Shown in pieces: positions 48,322-58,439 of a DNA stretch of 64,000 nucleotides. The stretch is from positions 2,479,656 to 2,543,655 of the forward strand of contig NZ_AP014815.1 of assembly GCF_001548095.1 (NCBI RefSeq), written 5' to 3'. The translations under genes and the position numbers were made by a program. The notes below the pieces were generated by a model. It saw only the letters and a program-made list of their open reading frames with translations, was not told where the DNA came from and made no database searches. Within the stretch, counting starts at the first letter, position 1. The number at the start of each line of letters is the position of its first letter. This DNA is from Geminocystis sp. NIES-3708 (lineage in GTDB: Bacteria > Cyanobacteriota > Cyanobacteriia > Cyanobacteriales > Cyanobacteriaceae).

Positions 48322-49452
48322 ATGCACATCGCTTGGCTAGGAAAAAAATCCCCTTTTTGCGGAAACGTGACATATAGCAGAGAAATTACCAACGCTCTGT
48401 TAGATAGAGGTTATAAAGTTAGTTTTCTTCATTTTAGCGAAGAAAGTGACGAATCTAGCCCTGAAAACTATGTCGCTGAAGTTAATCTTCCTTTTCTCTA
48501 CAAATCTCAAATTTATACGATCCCCGCTCCTAAATCTACTAAAATTTTATTGCGATCATTACAAAAGTTACAGCCTGATATAGTTCATGCTTCTTTAACT
48601 TTATCTCCCCTTGATTTTCGCCTTCCAGAAATTTGTCAACAGCTAAAAATTCCCCTTGTTGCGACTTTTCATCCCCCTTTTGATAGTATGTGGCGTAATA
48701 TTAAATCTAGTACTCAGTATTTAACTTATCAACTTTATGCACCTTCTTTAGCAAAATATAATCAAACCATAGTCTTTTCTGAACTTCAAAAAGATTTATT
48801 GATCAAATTAGGTGTACCTGCGTCAAAATTAGCTATTATTCCCAATGGTGTTGATACAGAAAAATATTCTCCTAATCAATCTTATTTCAAAAAGAAATAT
48901 CCCCAACATCAATTATATGTTTATCAAGGAAGAATCGCCGTAGAAAAAAACGTTGAATCTTTATTAAAAGCATGGAAATACGCAGAAATGGGTACAAATG
49001 CCAAATTATTTATCATTGGTGATGGTCATTTAACTCCTACTCTTAAGCCATTATATAATCAAGAAGATGGTGTTATTTGGTTAGGTGCGATCGTCGATGA
49101 TGAAAAAAGAATTGATATTTTAAGAAGTTGTGATGTATTTGTATTGCCTTCTTTAGTAGAAGGCTTATCTTTATCTCTATTAGAAGCAATGGCTTGTGGT
49201 TTAGGCTGTGTTGCGACAGATGCTGGTGCAGATGGTGAAGTTTTAGCCCATGCAGGAATTGTTCTTAGCACTCAGGAGGTTACTACTCAATTAAAAACGA
49301 TATTACCTCTTTTGGCACATCATCCAGAAATGGCTGGTTTACTAGGTAAAAAAGCTAGAAATCGAGTTTTAGAAAAATATACTTTAAGAGATAATGTTAC
49401 TAAATTAGAACAACTTTACAAGGAATTATGCAGTCAAAAAGTTTATTTTTAA
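48322..49452 (+). CDS. Glycosyltransferase family 4 protein
   Basis: A 376-residue GT-B-fold glycosyltransferase. N-terminal part: HIAWLGKKSPFCGNVTYSRE (glycine-rich loop). C-terminal nucleotide-sugar-binding part: IPNGVDTEKYSP, QGRIAVEKNVESLL, and the family 4 signature VFVLPSLVEGLSLSLLEAMACG, with the E-x7-E glutamates. It transfers a sugar from a nucleotide donor; the acceptor (lipid or polysaccharide) is unknown. It is transcribed alone, divergent from proB. Confidence 0.88.
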   Translation: MHIAWLGKKSPFCGNVTYSREITNALLDRGYKVSFLHFSEESDESSPENYVAEVNLPFLYKSQIYTIPAPKSTKILLRSLQKLQPDIVHASLTLSPLDFRLPEICQQLKIPLVATFHPPFDSMWRNIKSSTQYLTYQLYAPSLAKYNQTIVFSELQKDLLIKLGVPASKLAIIPNGVDTEKYSPNQSYFKKKYPQHQLYVYQGRIAVEKNVESLLKAWKYAEMGTNAKLFIIGDGHLTPTLKPLYNQEDGVIWLGAIVDDEKRIDILRSCDVFVLPSLVEGLSLSLLEAMACGLGCVATDAGADGEVLAHAGIVLSTQEVTTQLKTILPLLAHHPEMAGLLGKKARNRVLEKYTLRDNVTKLEQLYKELCSQKVYF

Positions 49453-49514
49453 AAAGTATTTCTCCTATCTCTTGTAAGAATAATTAATAAATTACTTCTA
49501 CTTTTTGATCACAC

Positions 49515-49877
49515 CTAATCAATAATTAATAGACTTTTGACTAACATTTTTGTTTTTATTTCTATTTCTTGCCAATTCAATTCCCCATTATCATCAATAA
49601 AAATTTTATCTGTTTCTACTGGTGTAATTTGCCCTATTTTATAGTTATAAAAACATATTTGAAAACATAATTCCCAAATATTATATTTCTTTGAATAATT
49701 ATCTTTTTGTAAAGAAACAATATAACCAGGAAAAGGCTCACTGACTTCTTCATAACTAATATTCCATTCTAATAATTCTGATTCTTGTCGAATATTATCT
49801 ATTAATCTGATATAAATTGGTTGCAATAATAATTGAGCTTTTTCATATTCGATGATGTTTTTAAATTTTGGTTGCAT
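49515..49877 (-). CDS. Hypothetical protein, 120 residues
   Basis: I do not recognise this protein. It is soluble-looking, acidic at the C-terminus, with a helical N-terminal half (QLLLQPIYIRLIDNIRQESELLEW) and aromatic strands (ELCFQICFYNYKIG). The start is the ATG at 49877. It is followed on the same strand by no close gene and preceded, 20 bp away, by a small membrane protein gene, suggesting a short operon. Confidence 0.6.
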   Translation of the reverse strand: MQPKFKNIIEYEKAQLLLQPIYIRLIDNIRQESELLEWNISYEEVSEPFPGYIVSLQKDNYSKKYNIWELCFQICFYNYKIGQITPVETDKIFIDDNGELNWQEIEIKTKMLVKSLLIID

Positions 49878-49897
49878 TATTTTTTTTAAGTTAAGTA

Positions 49898-50197
49898 CTA
49901 AATTGTTTTCAGACGTATAATTTTATAGATAAATTGGGTAATAATTATAATTTTTTTAATATTCTTTATTCTTATTTTTAAGTTTATATAATTAGTTCTA
50001 AATTTTTGAATTTCTAAACCAGTCAGTAAAATAGTTAAAGGTATTTCTTTTAAAATTAAAGTGGAATTTTGATTAATTTTTAACAATACATGATTCAGTC
50101 GAGATAAATAATTATTAAATTGGACGAGTTTCCATAATAAATAACAATTTAAAAAGACGATCATTAAGTTAAAAAGAATAATAAATTTTAAGGACAT
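49898..50197 (-). CDS. Small membrane-anchored protein, 99 residues, unknown
   Basis: An N-terminal hydrophobic helix (about residues 3-23) is followed by a basic, helical region (FRTNYINLKIRIKNIKKIII). Topology is a single-pass anchor with a positively charged cytoplasmic tail. It lies between the semiSWEET gene (38 bp upstream) and the hypothetical gene at 49515, all on the same strand. Not recognised. Confidence 0.5.
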   Translation of the reverse strand: MSLKFIILFNLMIVFLNCYLLWKLVQFNNYLSRLNHVLLKINQNSTLILKEIPLTILLTGLEIQKFRTNYINLKIRIKNIKKIIIITQFIYKIIRLKTI

Positions 50198-50235
50198 TAA
50201 TTTTTAACCTGAACATTACTAATAATATATTTTAT

Positions 50236-50490
50236 TCACTTATAAGTTAATTTAAAAAATAAGATTGTTCCAGCTAAGATTAACGTAATTAAATTACTAA
50301 TAATAATAGGTATATCTGTCTGTAAAATTCCATAAATTAACCATAAAAAAACACCTATACAAAAACTTAAAAACATTGATAATGATAAATCTTTAGCTGA
50401 CTGCGATTTCCAAGTTTTAATTACTTGAGGTAAAAAAGAAATAGTGGTTAAAAAACCTGCCATTAAACCAATTATTGTTACCAATTCCAT
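50236..50490 (-). CDS. SemiSWEET sugar transporter
   Basis: An 84-residue protein with three transmembrane helices (about residues 4-22, 36-56, 60-79) and the PQ motif in SFLPQVIKTWKS near residues 19-30. SemiSWEETs dimerise to move sugars, such as sucrose or glucose, across the cell membrane by facilitated diffusion. Length and topology match the family. Confidence 0.88.
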   Translation of the reverse strand: MELVTIIGLMAGFLTTISFLPQVIKTWKSQSAKDLSLSMFLSFCIGVFLWLIYGILQTDIPIIISNLITLILAGTILFFKLTYK

Positions 50491-50600
50491 AATAAAAGTT
50501 TAGAAAATTTAAGTCGTGATAATATAATTTTTAAACCCAATAGAATTATTATTTTCTACTATCATTTATCTTCGTCAACAAATCTTATTTAATATTAAAA

Positions 50601-50901
50601 TCAATGATTTAGTTGAGTCTTAGTAAAATTTAAAAATTCATCAGCTCTTTTTATTTGTAGTTTAGCTTCTTCGAAGTCAATAAGGTTAATTTCACCATAG
50701 TCGCTATTTCTCTTAATCTCAATAACTGGATTTACAACTGTATTTAAAACAACTAAAATATCCGAGATCTGAATCAAAAATTTTGTATTTCTTATAGCTT
50801 GAAACCCAAATTAGATTAGGCTTAAGCTGACTAATTCTTGATTTATATACAAAACTCAATTTTTGTTTTATTTTATCAATTATTTTAGCTATTTTTTTCA
50901 T
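50601..50901 (-). pseudogene. Frameshifted small gene, unknown
   Basis: An ATG frame from 50901 reads MKKIAKIIDKIKQKLSFVYK and continues to FDSD, then loses sense and stops at 50719. The next frame carries on sensibly from the same point (ISDILVVLNTVVNPVIEIKR, then DYGEINLIDFEEAKLQIKRA) to TGA at 50601-50603. Joined, they make about 98 residues. A single-base indel near 50765 explains this. No family is recognised. Confidence 0.55.
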
Positions 50902-50943
50902 AGTTTTTAGCGTTTTAGTTTTTCAAATTAAACTAGAATAAAT

Positions 50944-50973
50944 TTAAAAAACCTCCTAAAAAGATAGGAGGTT
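50944..50973 (-). terminator. Rho-independent terminator of the transketolase gene
   Basis: A perfect 8-bp stem, AACCTCCT (50950-50957) and AGGAGGTT (50966-50973) around an 8-base loop. On the minus strand it is followed by a run of T. It lies about 110 bp past the transketolase stop. Confidence 0.75.
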
Positions 50974-51084
50974 AACAAAATTTTTATTGATTATACTTCC
51001 AACGCTAATGAGCTTTTGTTGGGTTTTGATAACTTAACTTAACCTACAATAATTAAGCAAGTTCGAGATATATTTAGGCAAACA

Positions 51085-53097
51085 CTAGCCTAAAATTCTC
51101 TTGGCAGTGGCTACGACATTATCAACAGTAAAACCAAATTTTTCCATAACCACGTCACCAGGAGCAGATGCACCATAAGTATTAATACCAATACTTGCAC
51201 CTTCATCCCCGACAAAACGTTCCCAACCAAAGGTTACACCAGCTTCAACAGAAACACGTTTTTTAATGGCTTTAGGTAATACTGATTCTTTATATTCATC
51301 ACTTTGTGCGTCAAATAATTCTACACAAGGCATGGATACTACACGAACTTTTAAGCCTTCTGCTTTTAATTTTTCTGCGGCATCAATACAAAGTCCGACT
51401 TCGCTACCAGTACCGATTAAGATTAAGTCTAATTCGTTAGGAGCAAATCCACAAGCTGCGACATAACCACCCTTGGCTACTGCGTCAATGGACGAACCAG
51501 CTAAGTTAGGTAAGTTTTGACGAGTTAATGCCATTAAAGAAGATTTTTTCTTACTTTCGATAGCTACTTTATAAGCTCCAGAAGTTTCATTACCATCAGC
51601 TGGACGGAAAACGAGTAAATCAGGGATTAAACGTAAAGAAGCAACGTGCTCGACAGGTTGGTGTGTAGGGCCGTCTTCTCCCAATGCGATGGAATCGTGA
51701 GTCATAACCCAGATAACTTGTGCTTCAGATAACGCAGATAAACGGATAGAATTTCTCATGTAGTCAGTGAAGACTAAGAAGGTTGCACCGTAAGGAATTA
51801 AACCAGTATTATGTAAAGAAATTGCGTTACAAATTGCACCCATAGCATGTTCACGTACCCCAAAATGGACGTTACGATTTTCGTAAGCTCCTTTTTGGAA
51901 ATCTCCAGAAACCTTTAACTGAGTGAGGTTAGAGTGGGTTAAATCCGCAGAACCACCGATTAATTGAGGTAAAACTGTAGAAATAGCATTTAAGCAATTT
52001 TCAGAGTGTTTACGACTAGCTAAAGGTTTATCTTCAGAAGTATAAGATGGTAAACAATCCGACCAATTTTCAGGAAGTACACCGGAAGTAATGGTTTCAA
52101 ATTCTTTAGCTTCGGTAGGATACTTAGTTTTGTAAGTAGCGAGGGTTTGATTCCATTGTGCTTCTAAACTTGCACCACGTTCGATGGCTTTATTAAAATA
52201 ATTATAAACTTCTTGAGGTACAACAAAAGGCTCATAATTCCAACCTAAGTTTTTACGGGTAGCCTCTACTTCGTCACCACCTAAAGCTGCACCATGTACT
52301 CCTGCGGTATTTTGTTTTTTAGGAGAACCATAGCCGATAGTAGTAGTAACTTTGATCATGGTAGGTTTATCAGTCACAGATTTAGCTTCAGCAATAGCCG
52401 CAGCGATGGCATCTAAATCAGTATTACCATTTTCTACATGAAGAACGTGCCAACCATAAGCCTCAAAACGTTTAGAAACATCTTCGGTAAAAGCTATGTC
52501 AGTTGAACCATCTATAGAGATATGGTTATCATCATATAAAGCAATGAGTTTACCTAAACCCCAATGTCCAGCTAAAGAAGCGGCTTCACCAGAGATCCCT
52601 TCCATATTACAACCATCACCGAGTATAACATAGGTGTAATGATCAATTAAAGTAACATCAGGTTTGTTATATTTAGCGGCTAAATGAGCTTCTGCTAAAG
52701 CTAAACCCACACCGTTAGCAATACCTTGTCCAAGAGGTCCAGTTGTAACTTCAATACCAGCAGTTACGAAGTTTTCAGGGTGTCCGGGTGTTTTAGATTT
52801 CCACTGACGAAATTGTTTAATATCATCAATAGTAACACTATCATATCCGAATAAATGTAATAAAGAATATTGAAGCATAGAACCATGACCAGCAGAAAGC
52901 ACGAAGCGATCACGGTTAATCCACTGAGGATTTTTGGGATTAAAACGCATGAATTGATCCCATAAGACAAAAGACATAGGAGCTGCGCCCATAGGTAAAC
53001 CGGGGTGTCCAGATTTAGCTTTTTCAACGCCATCGATGGAGAGAAAACGAATAGCGTTAACGCAGAGTTCTTGAATAGATTGGGTTGCAACCACCAT
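51085..53097 (-). CDS. tktA: Transketolase
   Basis: A 670-residue thiamine-diphosphate enzyme of the Calvin cycle and pentose phosphate pathway, moving two-carbon units between sugar phosphates. The TPP-binding segment [20 protein letters not shown] and the later DNHISIDG are present, as is the pyrimidine-domain stretch [18 protein letters not shown] with its catalytic Glu. Substrate-binding GHPE and [15 protein letters not shown] are intact. Length is as expected. A strong terminator lies downstream. Confidence 0.96.
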   Translation of the reverse strand: MVVATQSIQELCVNAIRFLSIDGVEKAKSGHPGLPMGAAPMSFVLWDQFMRFNPKNPQWINRDRFVLSAGHGSMLQYSLLHLFGYDSVTIDDIKQFRQWKSKTPGHPENFVTAGIEVTTGPLGQGIANGVGLALAEAHLAAKYNKPDVTLIDHYTYVILGDGCNMEGISGEAASLAGHWGLGKLIALYDDNHISIDGSTDIAFTEDVSKRFEAYGWHVLHVENGNTDLDAIAAAIAEAKSVTDKPTMIKVTTTIGYGSPKKQNTAGVHGAALGGDEVEATRKNLGWNYEPFVVPQEVYNYFNKAIERGASLEAQWNQTLATYKTKYPTEAKEFETITSGVLPENWSDCLPSYTSEDKPLASRKHSENCLNAISTVLPQLIGGSADLTHSNLTQLKVSGDFQKGAYENRNVHFGVREHAMGAICNAISLHNTGLIPYGATFLVFTDYMRNSIRLSALSEAQVIWVMTHDSIALGEDGPTHQPVEHVASLRLIPDLLVFRPADGNETSGAYKVAIESKKKSSLMALTRQNLPNLAGSSIDAVAKGGYVAACGFAPNELDLILIGTGSEVGLCIDAAEKLKAEGLKVRVVSMPCVELFDAQSDEYKESVLPKAIKKRVSVEAGVTFGWERFVGDEGASIGINTYGASAPGDVVMEKFGFTVDNVVATAKRILG

Positions 53098-53389
53098 AAT
53101 TAATTTTAAATTTAACTAGATATACATAAATTTGATTAGTTAGCCTATATCTTCTCATTGTTTAGGAGAGATAGCAATAGTTAACAATGGACAATTGACA
53201 ATGAATAATTCTTGACCATCAATTGATTTGTAAAATCATTTAGATCAAGCCTTGGACTATCATAGAATAAGTTAATTTTTTAGTACTTATTTTCAAGGTA
53301 GGACATACTATCAAAAAGCTCTAGAAAAATAAGTAGATTAGTTTTTTGAGTATAGATTCTGAGATGATTATTTTTTATTGTGTTATTAC

Positions 53390-54574
53390 ATGTTAATAAA
53401 ATCTGCTTATATTCACATTCCTTTTTGTAAAAGAAGATGTTTTTATTGTGATTTTCCGATTACAGTTTTAGGAGATAATAGTGGTGATAATTATTCCCAT
53501 TGGCAAAAAGAATATGTTAGTTTTTTATGTCAAGAAATTCTCGCTACTTCTTGTGAAAATATAATCAATTTAGAAACTATTTTTTTTGGTGGTGGTACTC
53601 CTTCTTTACTTGCTATAGAAGGATTAGAAAAAATATTATGTACTTTAAACCAACATTTTGGAATTGATAAAAATGCAGAAATTTCTTTAGAAATCGATCC
53701 TGCTACTTTTGATTTAACTAAACTTCAACAATATCAAAAACTAGGTATCAATCGAATTAGTTTGGGGTTACAAGCCTTTCAAGATAAATTGTTAGAAATT
53801 TGTGGAAGAACACATAGATTAACAGATATAAATCAATCTATCGACTGGATTCATCAAGCTGGTTTTGATAATTGGAGTTTAGACTTAATTTCTGGCTTAC
53901 CCTATCAATCTCTCGATGATTGGCAAGAATCTTTAGAAAAAGCCATCACTTTACAACCAAAACATCTTTCTTGTTATGATTTAGTATTAGAACCTGTTAC
54001 TGTGTTTGGTAAAAAGTATGCTGAAGGAGATAATCCTTTACCACCAGATGAAACCGCAGCCAAGATGTATTGTTTAGCTTCAGAAAAATTAACACAAGCA
54101 GGATATACTCATTACGAAATTTCTAACTATGGACAAAAAGGGTATGAATGTCGTCATAATCAGGTTTACTGGCGTAATGAGTTTTATCATGGTTTTGGTA
54201 TGGGTGCAGCTAGTTATACTGAGAATAAACGTTTTACTCGTCCTCGTACCAGAAAAGAATACTTTAATTGGGTAGAAAAATATATTGAAAATAAAGGGGT
54301 TATTGATATTTCTACTACCTCCGAAAATGATAAATTACTTGAAACTTTAATGTTGGGTTTACGACTAAAAAATGGAGTCAATTTAGACCAACTTAAAATT
54401 CACTTTGGTCAAAAAATAGATACTCAAATCTTATATTGTCTTGAATCTTTTTTAAAAGATAATTTAGTTATATTTGATCAAAATACTCAACAATTAAGTT
54501 TAAGTGATCCTCAAGGATTTTTATATTCTAATATGATATTAACCGAACTATTTAATAAATTTGAAACTATTTAA
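53390..54574 (+). CDS. hemW: HemW-like radical SAM protein
   Basis: A 394-residue radical SAM enzyme. The cluster motif CKRRCFYCDF (CX3CX2C) near residue 16, FFGGGTPSLL, and the HemN C-terminal segment with RHNQVYWRN are typical of HemW, a heme chaperone long mis-annotated as coproporphyrinogen dehydrogenase. The third cysteine is followed by DF, not by the CxC of true HemN. I prefer the ATG at 53390; a TTG at 53378 adds only four residues. It is not clustered with other heme genes. Confidence 0.9.
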   Translation: MLIKSAYIHIPFCKRRCFYCDFPITVLGDNSGDNYSHWQKEYVSFLCQEILATSCENIINLETIFFGGGTPSLLAIEGLEKILCTLNQHFGIDKNAEISLEIDPATFDLTKLQQYQKLGINRISLGLQAFQDKLLEICGRTHRLTDINQSIDWIHQAGFDNWSLDLISGLPYQSLDDWQESLEKAITLQPKHLSCYDLVLEPVTVFGKKYAEGDNPLPPDETAAKMYCLASEKLTQAGYTHYEISNYGQKGYECRHNQVYWRNEFYHGFGMGAASYTENKRFTRPRTRKEYFNWVEKYIENKGVIDISTTSENDKLLETLMLGLRLKNGVNLDQLKIHFGQKIDTQILYCLESFLKDNLVIFDQNTQQLSLSDPQGFLYSNMILTELFNKFETI

Positions 54575-54717
54575 AGTATGATTTGGATTTTGTACTAATA
54601 ATTTAAGTATTTTTATTTAAAATGTAAGATTTTACCGTAATAATCCTAAGATATTTGCGAATAATTAAAGATTGAAAAATAAATCTGTAAATTTTACTAA
54701 TAGGATTATTATATAAT

Positions 54718-56118
54718 TTACCAAGGACTACTAATTAAGATAAATCCTGCCCAGTAAAAAGGATGAGATAAAGTAATTTTTTCTTTAATTTCAATATTTT
54801 CCGGTAAATCAATATTTCCATGGGGCGTGATTAAACGATTATTCTCAAAATAGATTTTTTCTTCTAATAATAAACTTTGTGCTTTACGTAAAGCCTCGGT
54901 TTTAGTATTATTTGGTTGATTTAGTAATTGCTCATAAAATTCAGTAATTAGTGCAAAAGTACCTAAATCACTGATATTCCACAAAGTGCCTAAAGCAGAA
55001 TTTACCCCTGATTGTAAAGCAATTCCTGTAAAGCCTAATCTTGCATTGTGATCATCTAATGCAGTGTTACAAGCACTTAAAACTAATAAATCAGGAGGAG
55101 TTTGCCAAGGAAGATTTGACATTTTATCTAAAGTTAATTTATTATCCCAAAATTGAATATAAGAATTACTAGCATCGCCCGGATTAAAATTGGCATGAGT
55201 AGCCAAATGTATAATTTGAAAAGAATTATTTTTTAATTGATTTTGCATATTATCTAAAGTAAATTCTTCATTAATTAAAAGTTGACTAGATTTTAAAGGA
55301 GAAATACTAGGCTTTTTTTCTGATCTTTGGACAATATTTTCTAACTCTAATGTTACCGCAGGTAAAGGTTCTTCGTCAGGAAAATATGATGCACCCATCG
55401 CTAAAATCTTAGTGTTAATCATCGGTTTATATTCAACATTAATTAGATTAAAAGCTGGAATACGGGCAATACTATATTTTTCTACTAAAAAATTTTTACC
55501 ATCATGTAAAGCTGATAAAGGTAATAATCTCACTCCATTCCCTATACAAAATAAAATATTGTTGATATTTTCTGCATCTAAAAATTCTTCTTGAAAAGGC
55601 TTAACAATCCAGTCATATAATTGTTGAGATTGAGTTAAATTAATAGGAGTGTTGATTTGATCAATTTCTCCATAAAAATCTTCAACAACTTTGCTTATTT
55701 TTGTCAATGAAACATCATTAATATCTCTAACAGTAATTTTACCTTTTTTTGTTAAATAGACTAAATGTAAATATTTTTCTTCAGGCATAACCCAAATAAC
55801 AGCGGAATTAGTACCTGTTTTTTTATCTATATCTGTTAAGATAGAAGCAATTTCTGAAGAACTTTGCTTATTATCGATCATATTTCGCTTAAAAAAAGTT
55901 TCATATTCTTTCTGTAATTTTTCCTCCATTTGTAACATTTTGCTATTTAAAATAGCTTCTTGTTTATTTGCAGGAATTAATTGTGCATTAACAAAAGATG
56001 AGCTTAAAATAATGGTCAATGATAAAATTATTAGTCCTAAAAAAACACCAAATTGTCTGAAATTATAACGGATAAAATTTTTTTTAATTAGTCGAGATAA
56101 AAGTTTTATAAATCTCAT
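54718..56118 (-). CDS. CHAT-domain cysteine protease, membrane anchored
   Basis: A 466-residue protein with an N-terminal signal-anchor (about residues 24-44), a helical stretch (about 50-150) and a C-terminal CHAT caspase-like domain (about 170-466). The catalytic pair is visible: His308 in HLATHANF and Cys350 in LSACNTA. Many cyanobacterial CHAT proteins carry long TPR arrays; here the TPR region is missing, leaving a short form. It is probably exported to the periplasm and processes unknown protein targets. It is transcribed alone. Confidence 0.85.
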   Translation of the reverse strand: MRFIKLLSRLIKKNFIRYNFRQFGVFLGLIILSLTIILSSSFVNAQLIPANKQEAILNSKMLQMEEKLQKEYETFFKRNMIDNKQSSSEIASILTDIDKKTGTNSAVIWVMPEEKYLHLVYLTKKGKITVRDINDVSLTKISKVVEDFYGEIDQINTPINLTQSQQLYDWIVKPFQEEFLDAENINNILFCIGNGVRLLPLSALHDGKNFLVEKYSIARIPAFNLINVEYKPMINTKILAMGASYFPDEEPLPAVTLELENIVQRSEKKPSISPLKSSQLLINEEFTLDNMQNQLKNNSFQIIHLATHANFNPGDASNSYIQFWDNKLTLDKMSNLPWQTPPDLLVLSACNTALDDHNARLGFTGIALQSGVNSALGTLWNISDLGTFALITEFYEQLLNQPNNTKTEALRKAQSLLLEEKIYFENNRLITPHGNIDLPENIEIKEKITLSHPFYWAGFILISSPW

Positions 56119-56233
56119 TTTAGCTTTATCGCATTGGAAGTAATCCTATTATTATAAATTAGAAATTACTTTTTTCACGGATTATTTTTTAGTCCTTTTA
56201 CATTTGCACTACATACAAACCTTTAATAAGAAT

Positions 56234-56929
56234 TTACACAGCTAAAAATTCTTGAATAACTCTTTGGCTTAATTGACTGGTTAAACCAGAGGCAACAATT
56301 CCTCCTTTTTGCATCGCATAATATCGATCTGCTTGACGCACAAAATGTAAATGTTGTTCAACTAAAAGAACAGAAATACCAGTTTCTTTAATAATCTTTT
56401 TTACTGCTGCTTCAATCTCTAAAATAATAGATGGTTGAATACCTTCTGTCGGTTCATCCAATAGCAATAATTTTGGTTTTCCCATTAATGCCCTTGCGAT
56501 TGCCAATTGTTGTTGTTGTCCACCGCTTAAGTCTCCTCCCATACGGTTTAACATAGTTTTTAACACAGGAAATAACTCAAAAATTTCGTCAGGAATTTCT
56601 TTTTTGACCTTTCTTGGTATCGCTTCTAAACCTAAAATTAAGTTTTCTTTTACGGTTAAACGAGGTATAATATCTCTACCTTGAGGAACATAACCAATAC
56701 CTAATTTAGCACGTTGATCTGTGGTAACTTTATCAATAACTTTATCGTGAAAATTTATTTCCCCTGTAGGAGATTTTAATAAACCCATAATAGTTTTCAA
56801 TAAAGTAGTTTTGCCGACACCATTTCTACCTATTAAGCATACCATTTCACCACTATTGATACTTAAATCAACATCTCTTAAAATATGACTTTCACCATAA
56901 TAAACATTTAAACCAGATAAATTAAACAT
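56234..56929 (-). CDS. urtE: Urea ABC transporter ATP-binding protein
   Basis: A 231-residue ABC ATPase of the branched-chain amino acid/urea type. Walker A GRNGVGKTT (residues 34-42), signature LSGGQQQQLAIARAL and Walker B LLLLDEPTEGIQP are intact. The TEGIQPSIILEIE stretch and the length point to UrtE rather than LivF. It follows urtD by 62 bp in the same operon. UrtDE power high-affinity urea uptake with UrtABC, which are not in the window. Confidence 0.88.
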   Translation of the reverse strand: MFNLSGLNVYYGESHILRDVDLSINSGEMVCLIGRNGVGKTTLLKTIMGLLKSPTGEINFHDKVIDKVTTDQRAKLGIGYVPQGRDIIPRLTVKENLILGLEAIPRKVKKEIPDEIFELFPVLKTMLNRMGGDLSGGQQQQLAIARALMGKPKLLLLDEPTEGIQPSIILEIEAAVKKIIKETGISVLLVEQHLHFVRQADRYYAMQKGGIVASGLTSQLSQRVIQEFLAV

Positions 56930-56991
56930 AATAGTTAATATTTGATAATTGATAGTTTATATTGAAAAAATATCTGCATATATGAGTATAA

Positions 56992-58086
56992 TTACTCATC
57001 ATTAACAATTTCTGAAGGTAAATTGAGTAATGCTAATAAATCTTGATAAACCTGATTTTCTAACTCATTTATACCGTGATTATTAATAATTTGATTAATT
57101 AAATCTAAAACTTTTAGCTTTTCTTCTTCAGTTTCTAACAATGGAACTAAATCATTTAAGGGTATGTTTTCCCCTAAAAAATTAATTAATTCCTCTTTTA
57201 ACTGCAATTCATCCTCAACAGAAGTTGCAAATTCTTTACTTAAATTAGTAATAATTATATCTTGTTCTTCTGGAGTTAAATTAAAATCAGCCCATGCAAT
57301 TGTGGCTGCGATACGTATAATAATAATTTCATCTCTTTCTAAAGATGTTTCTTGTCCTAAATATACTTCAATTACACGGGGATCGTTTTGTATTTCGTTC
57401 ATCGTCCCTTCACATAATACAGTCCCTTGATGTAAAACAGTAACTTGTTTTGCTATTTGTCTAACAAATTCCATATCGTGCTCAATCACTATGATAGAAT
57501 GACTTTCTGCTAAGGCTAACAACAGATTACCTACATTTTCCGTTTCTTCATCCGTTAAACCAGCCACAGGCTCATCTACTAATAACAAATCAGGAGATTG
57601 TGCTACTAACATCCCAATTTCTAACCTTTGTTTTTCACCATGAGATAATAATGCTGCTTTTAATTCAGCTTTAGATGTTAAACCAATAGTTTCGAGTAAA
57701 CTAGCAACAGTTCGTTTATCTTGTTCAGTAGCCTTATTAAACAGAGTTGAAAAGACATTTTTGGTTTTATTGGCTACTAAATCTAAATTTTCTTTAACAG
57801 TTAAATTCAAATAAACTCTGGGGGTTTGAAATTTTCTTCCAATACCCATTCTAGCTATTTGATGTTCACTAATTTTTCTTAAATTTTTACCTTTAAAAAA
57901 TACATTTCCTTCCGTAGGTTGAACTTTACCAGTAATTACATCTAAAAATGTTGTTTTTCCTGCACCATTAGGACCAATAATTACTCTCAATTCACCTTTA
58001 TTCATTTTAAAGTTAAGATGATTTAGAGCTTTAAAACCATCAAAACTTACCGTTAAATCATCAATTTCTAATATACTTTCATTCAT
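56992..58086 (-). CDS. urtD: Urea ABC transporter ATP-binding protein with C-terminal helical extension
   Basis: A 364-residue protein. Residues 1-250 are a typical UrtD ABC ATPase (Walker A GPNGAGKTT, signature LSHGEKQRLEIGMLVAQ, LLLVDEPVAGLTDEE). About 110 residues follow (from SLERDEIIIIRIAATIAWAD) that look like a TerB-like helical domain with an acidic, Leu-rich end. The extension may be usual in cyanobacterial UrtD; I cannot check. It is the first gene of urtDE. Confidence 0.88.
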   Translation of the reverse strand: MNESILEIDDLTVSFDGFKALNHLNFKMNKGELRVIIGPNGAGKTTFLDVITGKVQPTEGNVFFKGKNLRKISEHQIARMGIGRKFQTPRVYLNLTVKENLDLVANKTKNVFSTLFNKATEQDKRTVASLLETIGLTSKAELKAALLSHGEKQRLEIGMLVAQSPDLLLVDEPVAGLTDEETENVGNLLLALAESHSIIVIEHDMEFVRQIAKQVTVLHQGTVLCEGTMNEIQNDPRVIEVYLGQETSLERDEIIIIRIAATIAWADFNLTPEEQDIIITNLSKEFATSVEDELQLKEELINFLGENIPLNDLVPLLETEEEKLKVLDLINQIINNHGINELENQVYQDLLALLNLPSEIVNDE

Positions 58087-58277
58087 TAGTTATCTTTAGA
58101 AATTATTTTTATTTTCTAAAATTTTAATATTTTTCTTAGTCTAACTAACATAATTTGATTTAAGGTTAATTTTCGGTAAAAATTGTTACATAATTATTGA
58201 TTTAAAACAGATTATCTTTTTTTTGTCATTTTCTGAGATAAGATAATCTGAAAAAAACTTGAAAGGCATAAACAATA

Positions 58278-58412
58278 ATGGATTTAGCAAAACAAGTTTA
58301 TAAACATTTGCCTAGAACTCTAGAAGCAACGATACTATCAATATATCAATATTGTTCTTACTATGAAGATTTATTATTCTTTAAGAATATACTAATCTGT
58401 TCCCAATTATAA
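58278..58412 (+). pseudogene. Possible N-terminal gene remnant, 44 residues
   Basis: The ATG frame reads MDLAKQVYKHLPRTLEATIL and ends at TAA 28 bp before the CAST end. The start resembles the N-terminus of a longer protein (a weak likeness to CapK/phenylacetate-CoA-ligase-like proteins), but the stop lies before the transposon, so the insertion alone does not explain the truncation. It could be a degraded gene or a small peptide. Confidence 0.3.
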
Positions 58413-58434
58413 GTAACTCGTCTAACTTGCCACT

Positions 58435-58439
58435 TTACA
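58435..58439. repeat. Presumed CAST target-site duplication (left copy)
   Basis: TTACA directly precedes the TGTACAG terminus. Type V-K CASTs make 5-bp duplications; the right copy would be outside the window. Confidence 0.4.

Larger units (their letters stand above)
58087..58439. other. Region between urtD and the CAST left end
   Basis: About 350 bp of host sequence upstream of the transposon terminus. It holds the urtD promoter region and a short plus-strand frame at 58278-58412. There is no tRNA gene here, although type V-K elements often insert beside tRNA genes. No GTN motif is present at 58368-58382, the interval where a V-K PAM would be expected for a guided insertion. Confidence 0.5.

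Noticed and set aside
58278-58412. tRNA remnant next to the CAST end
   Set aside because: I looked for a cloverleaf or CCA-type 3' end because V-K CASTs often use tRNA sites, and found none.
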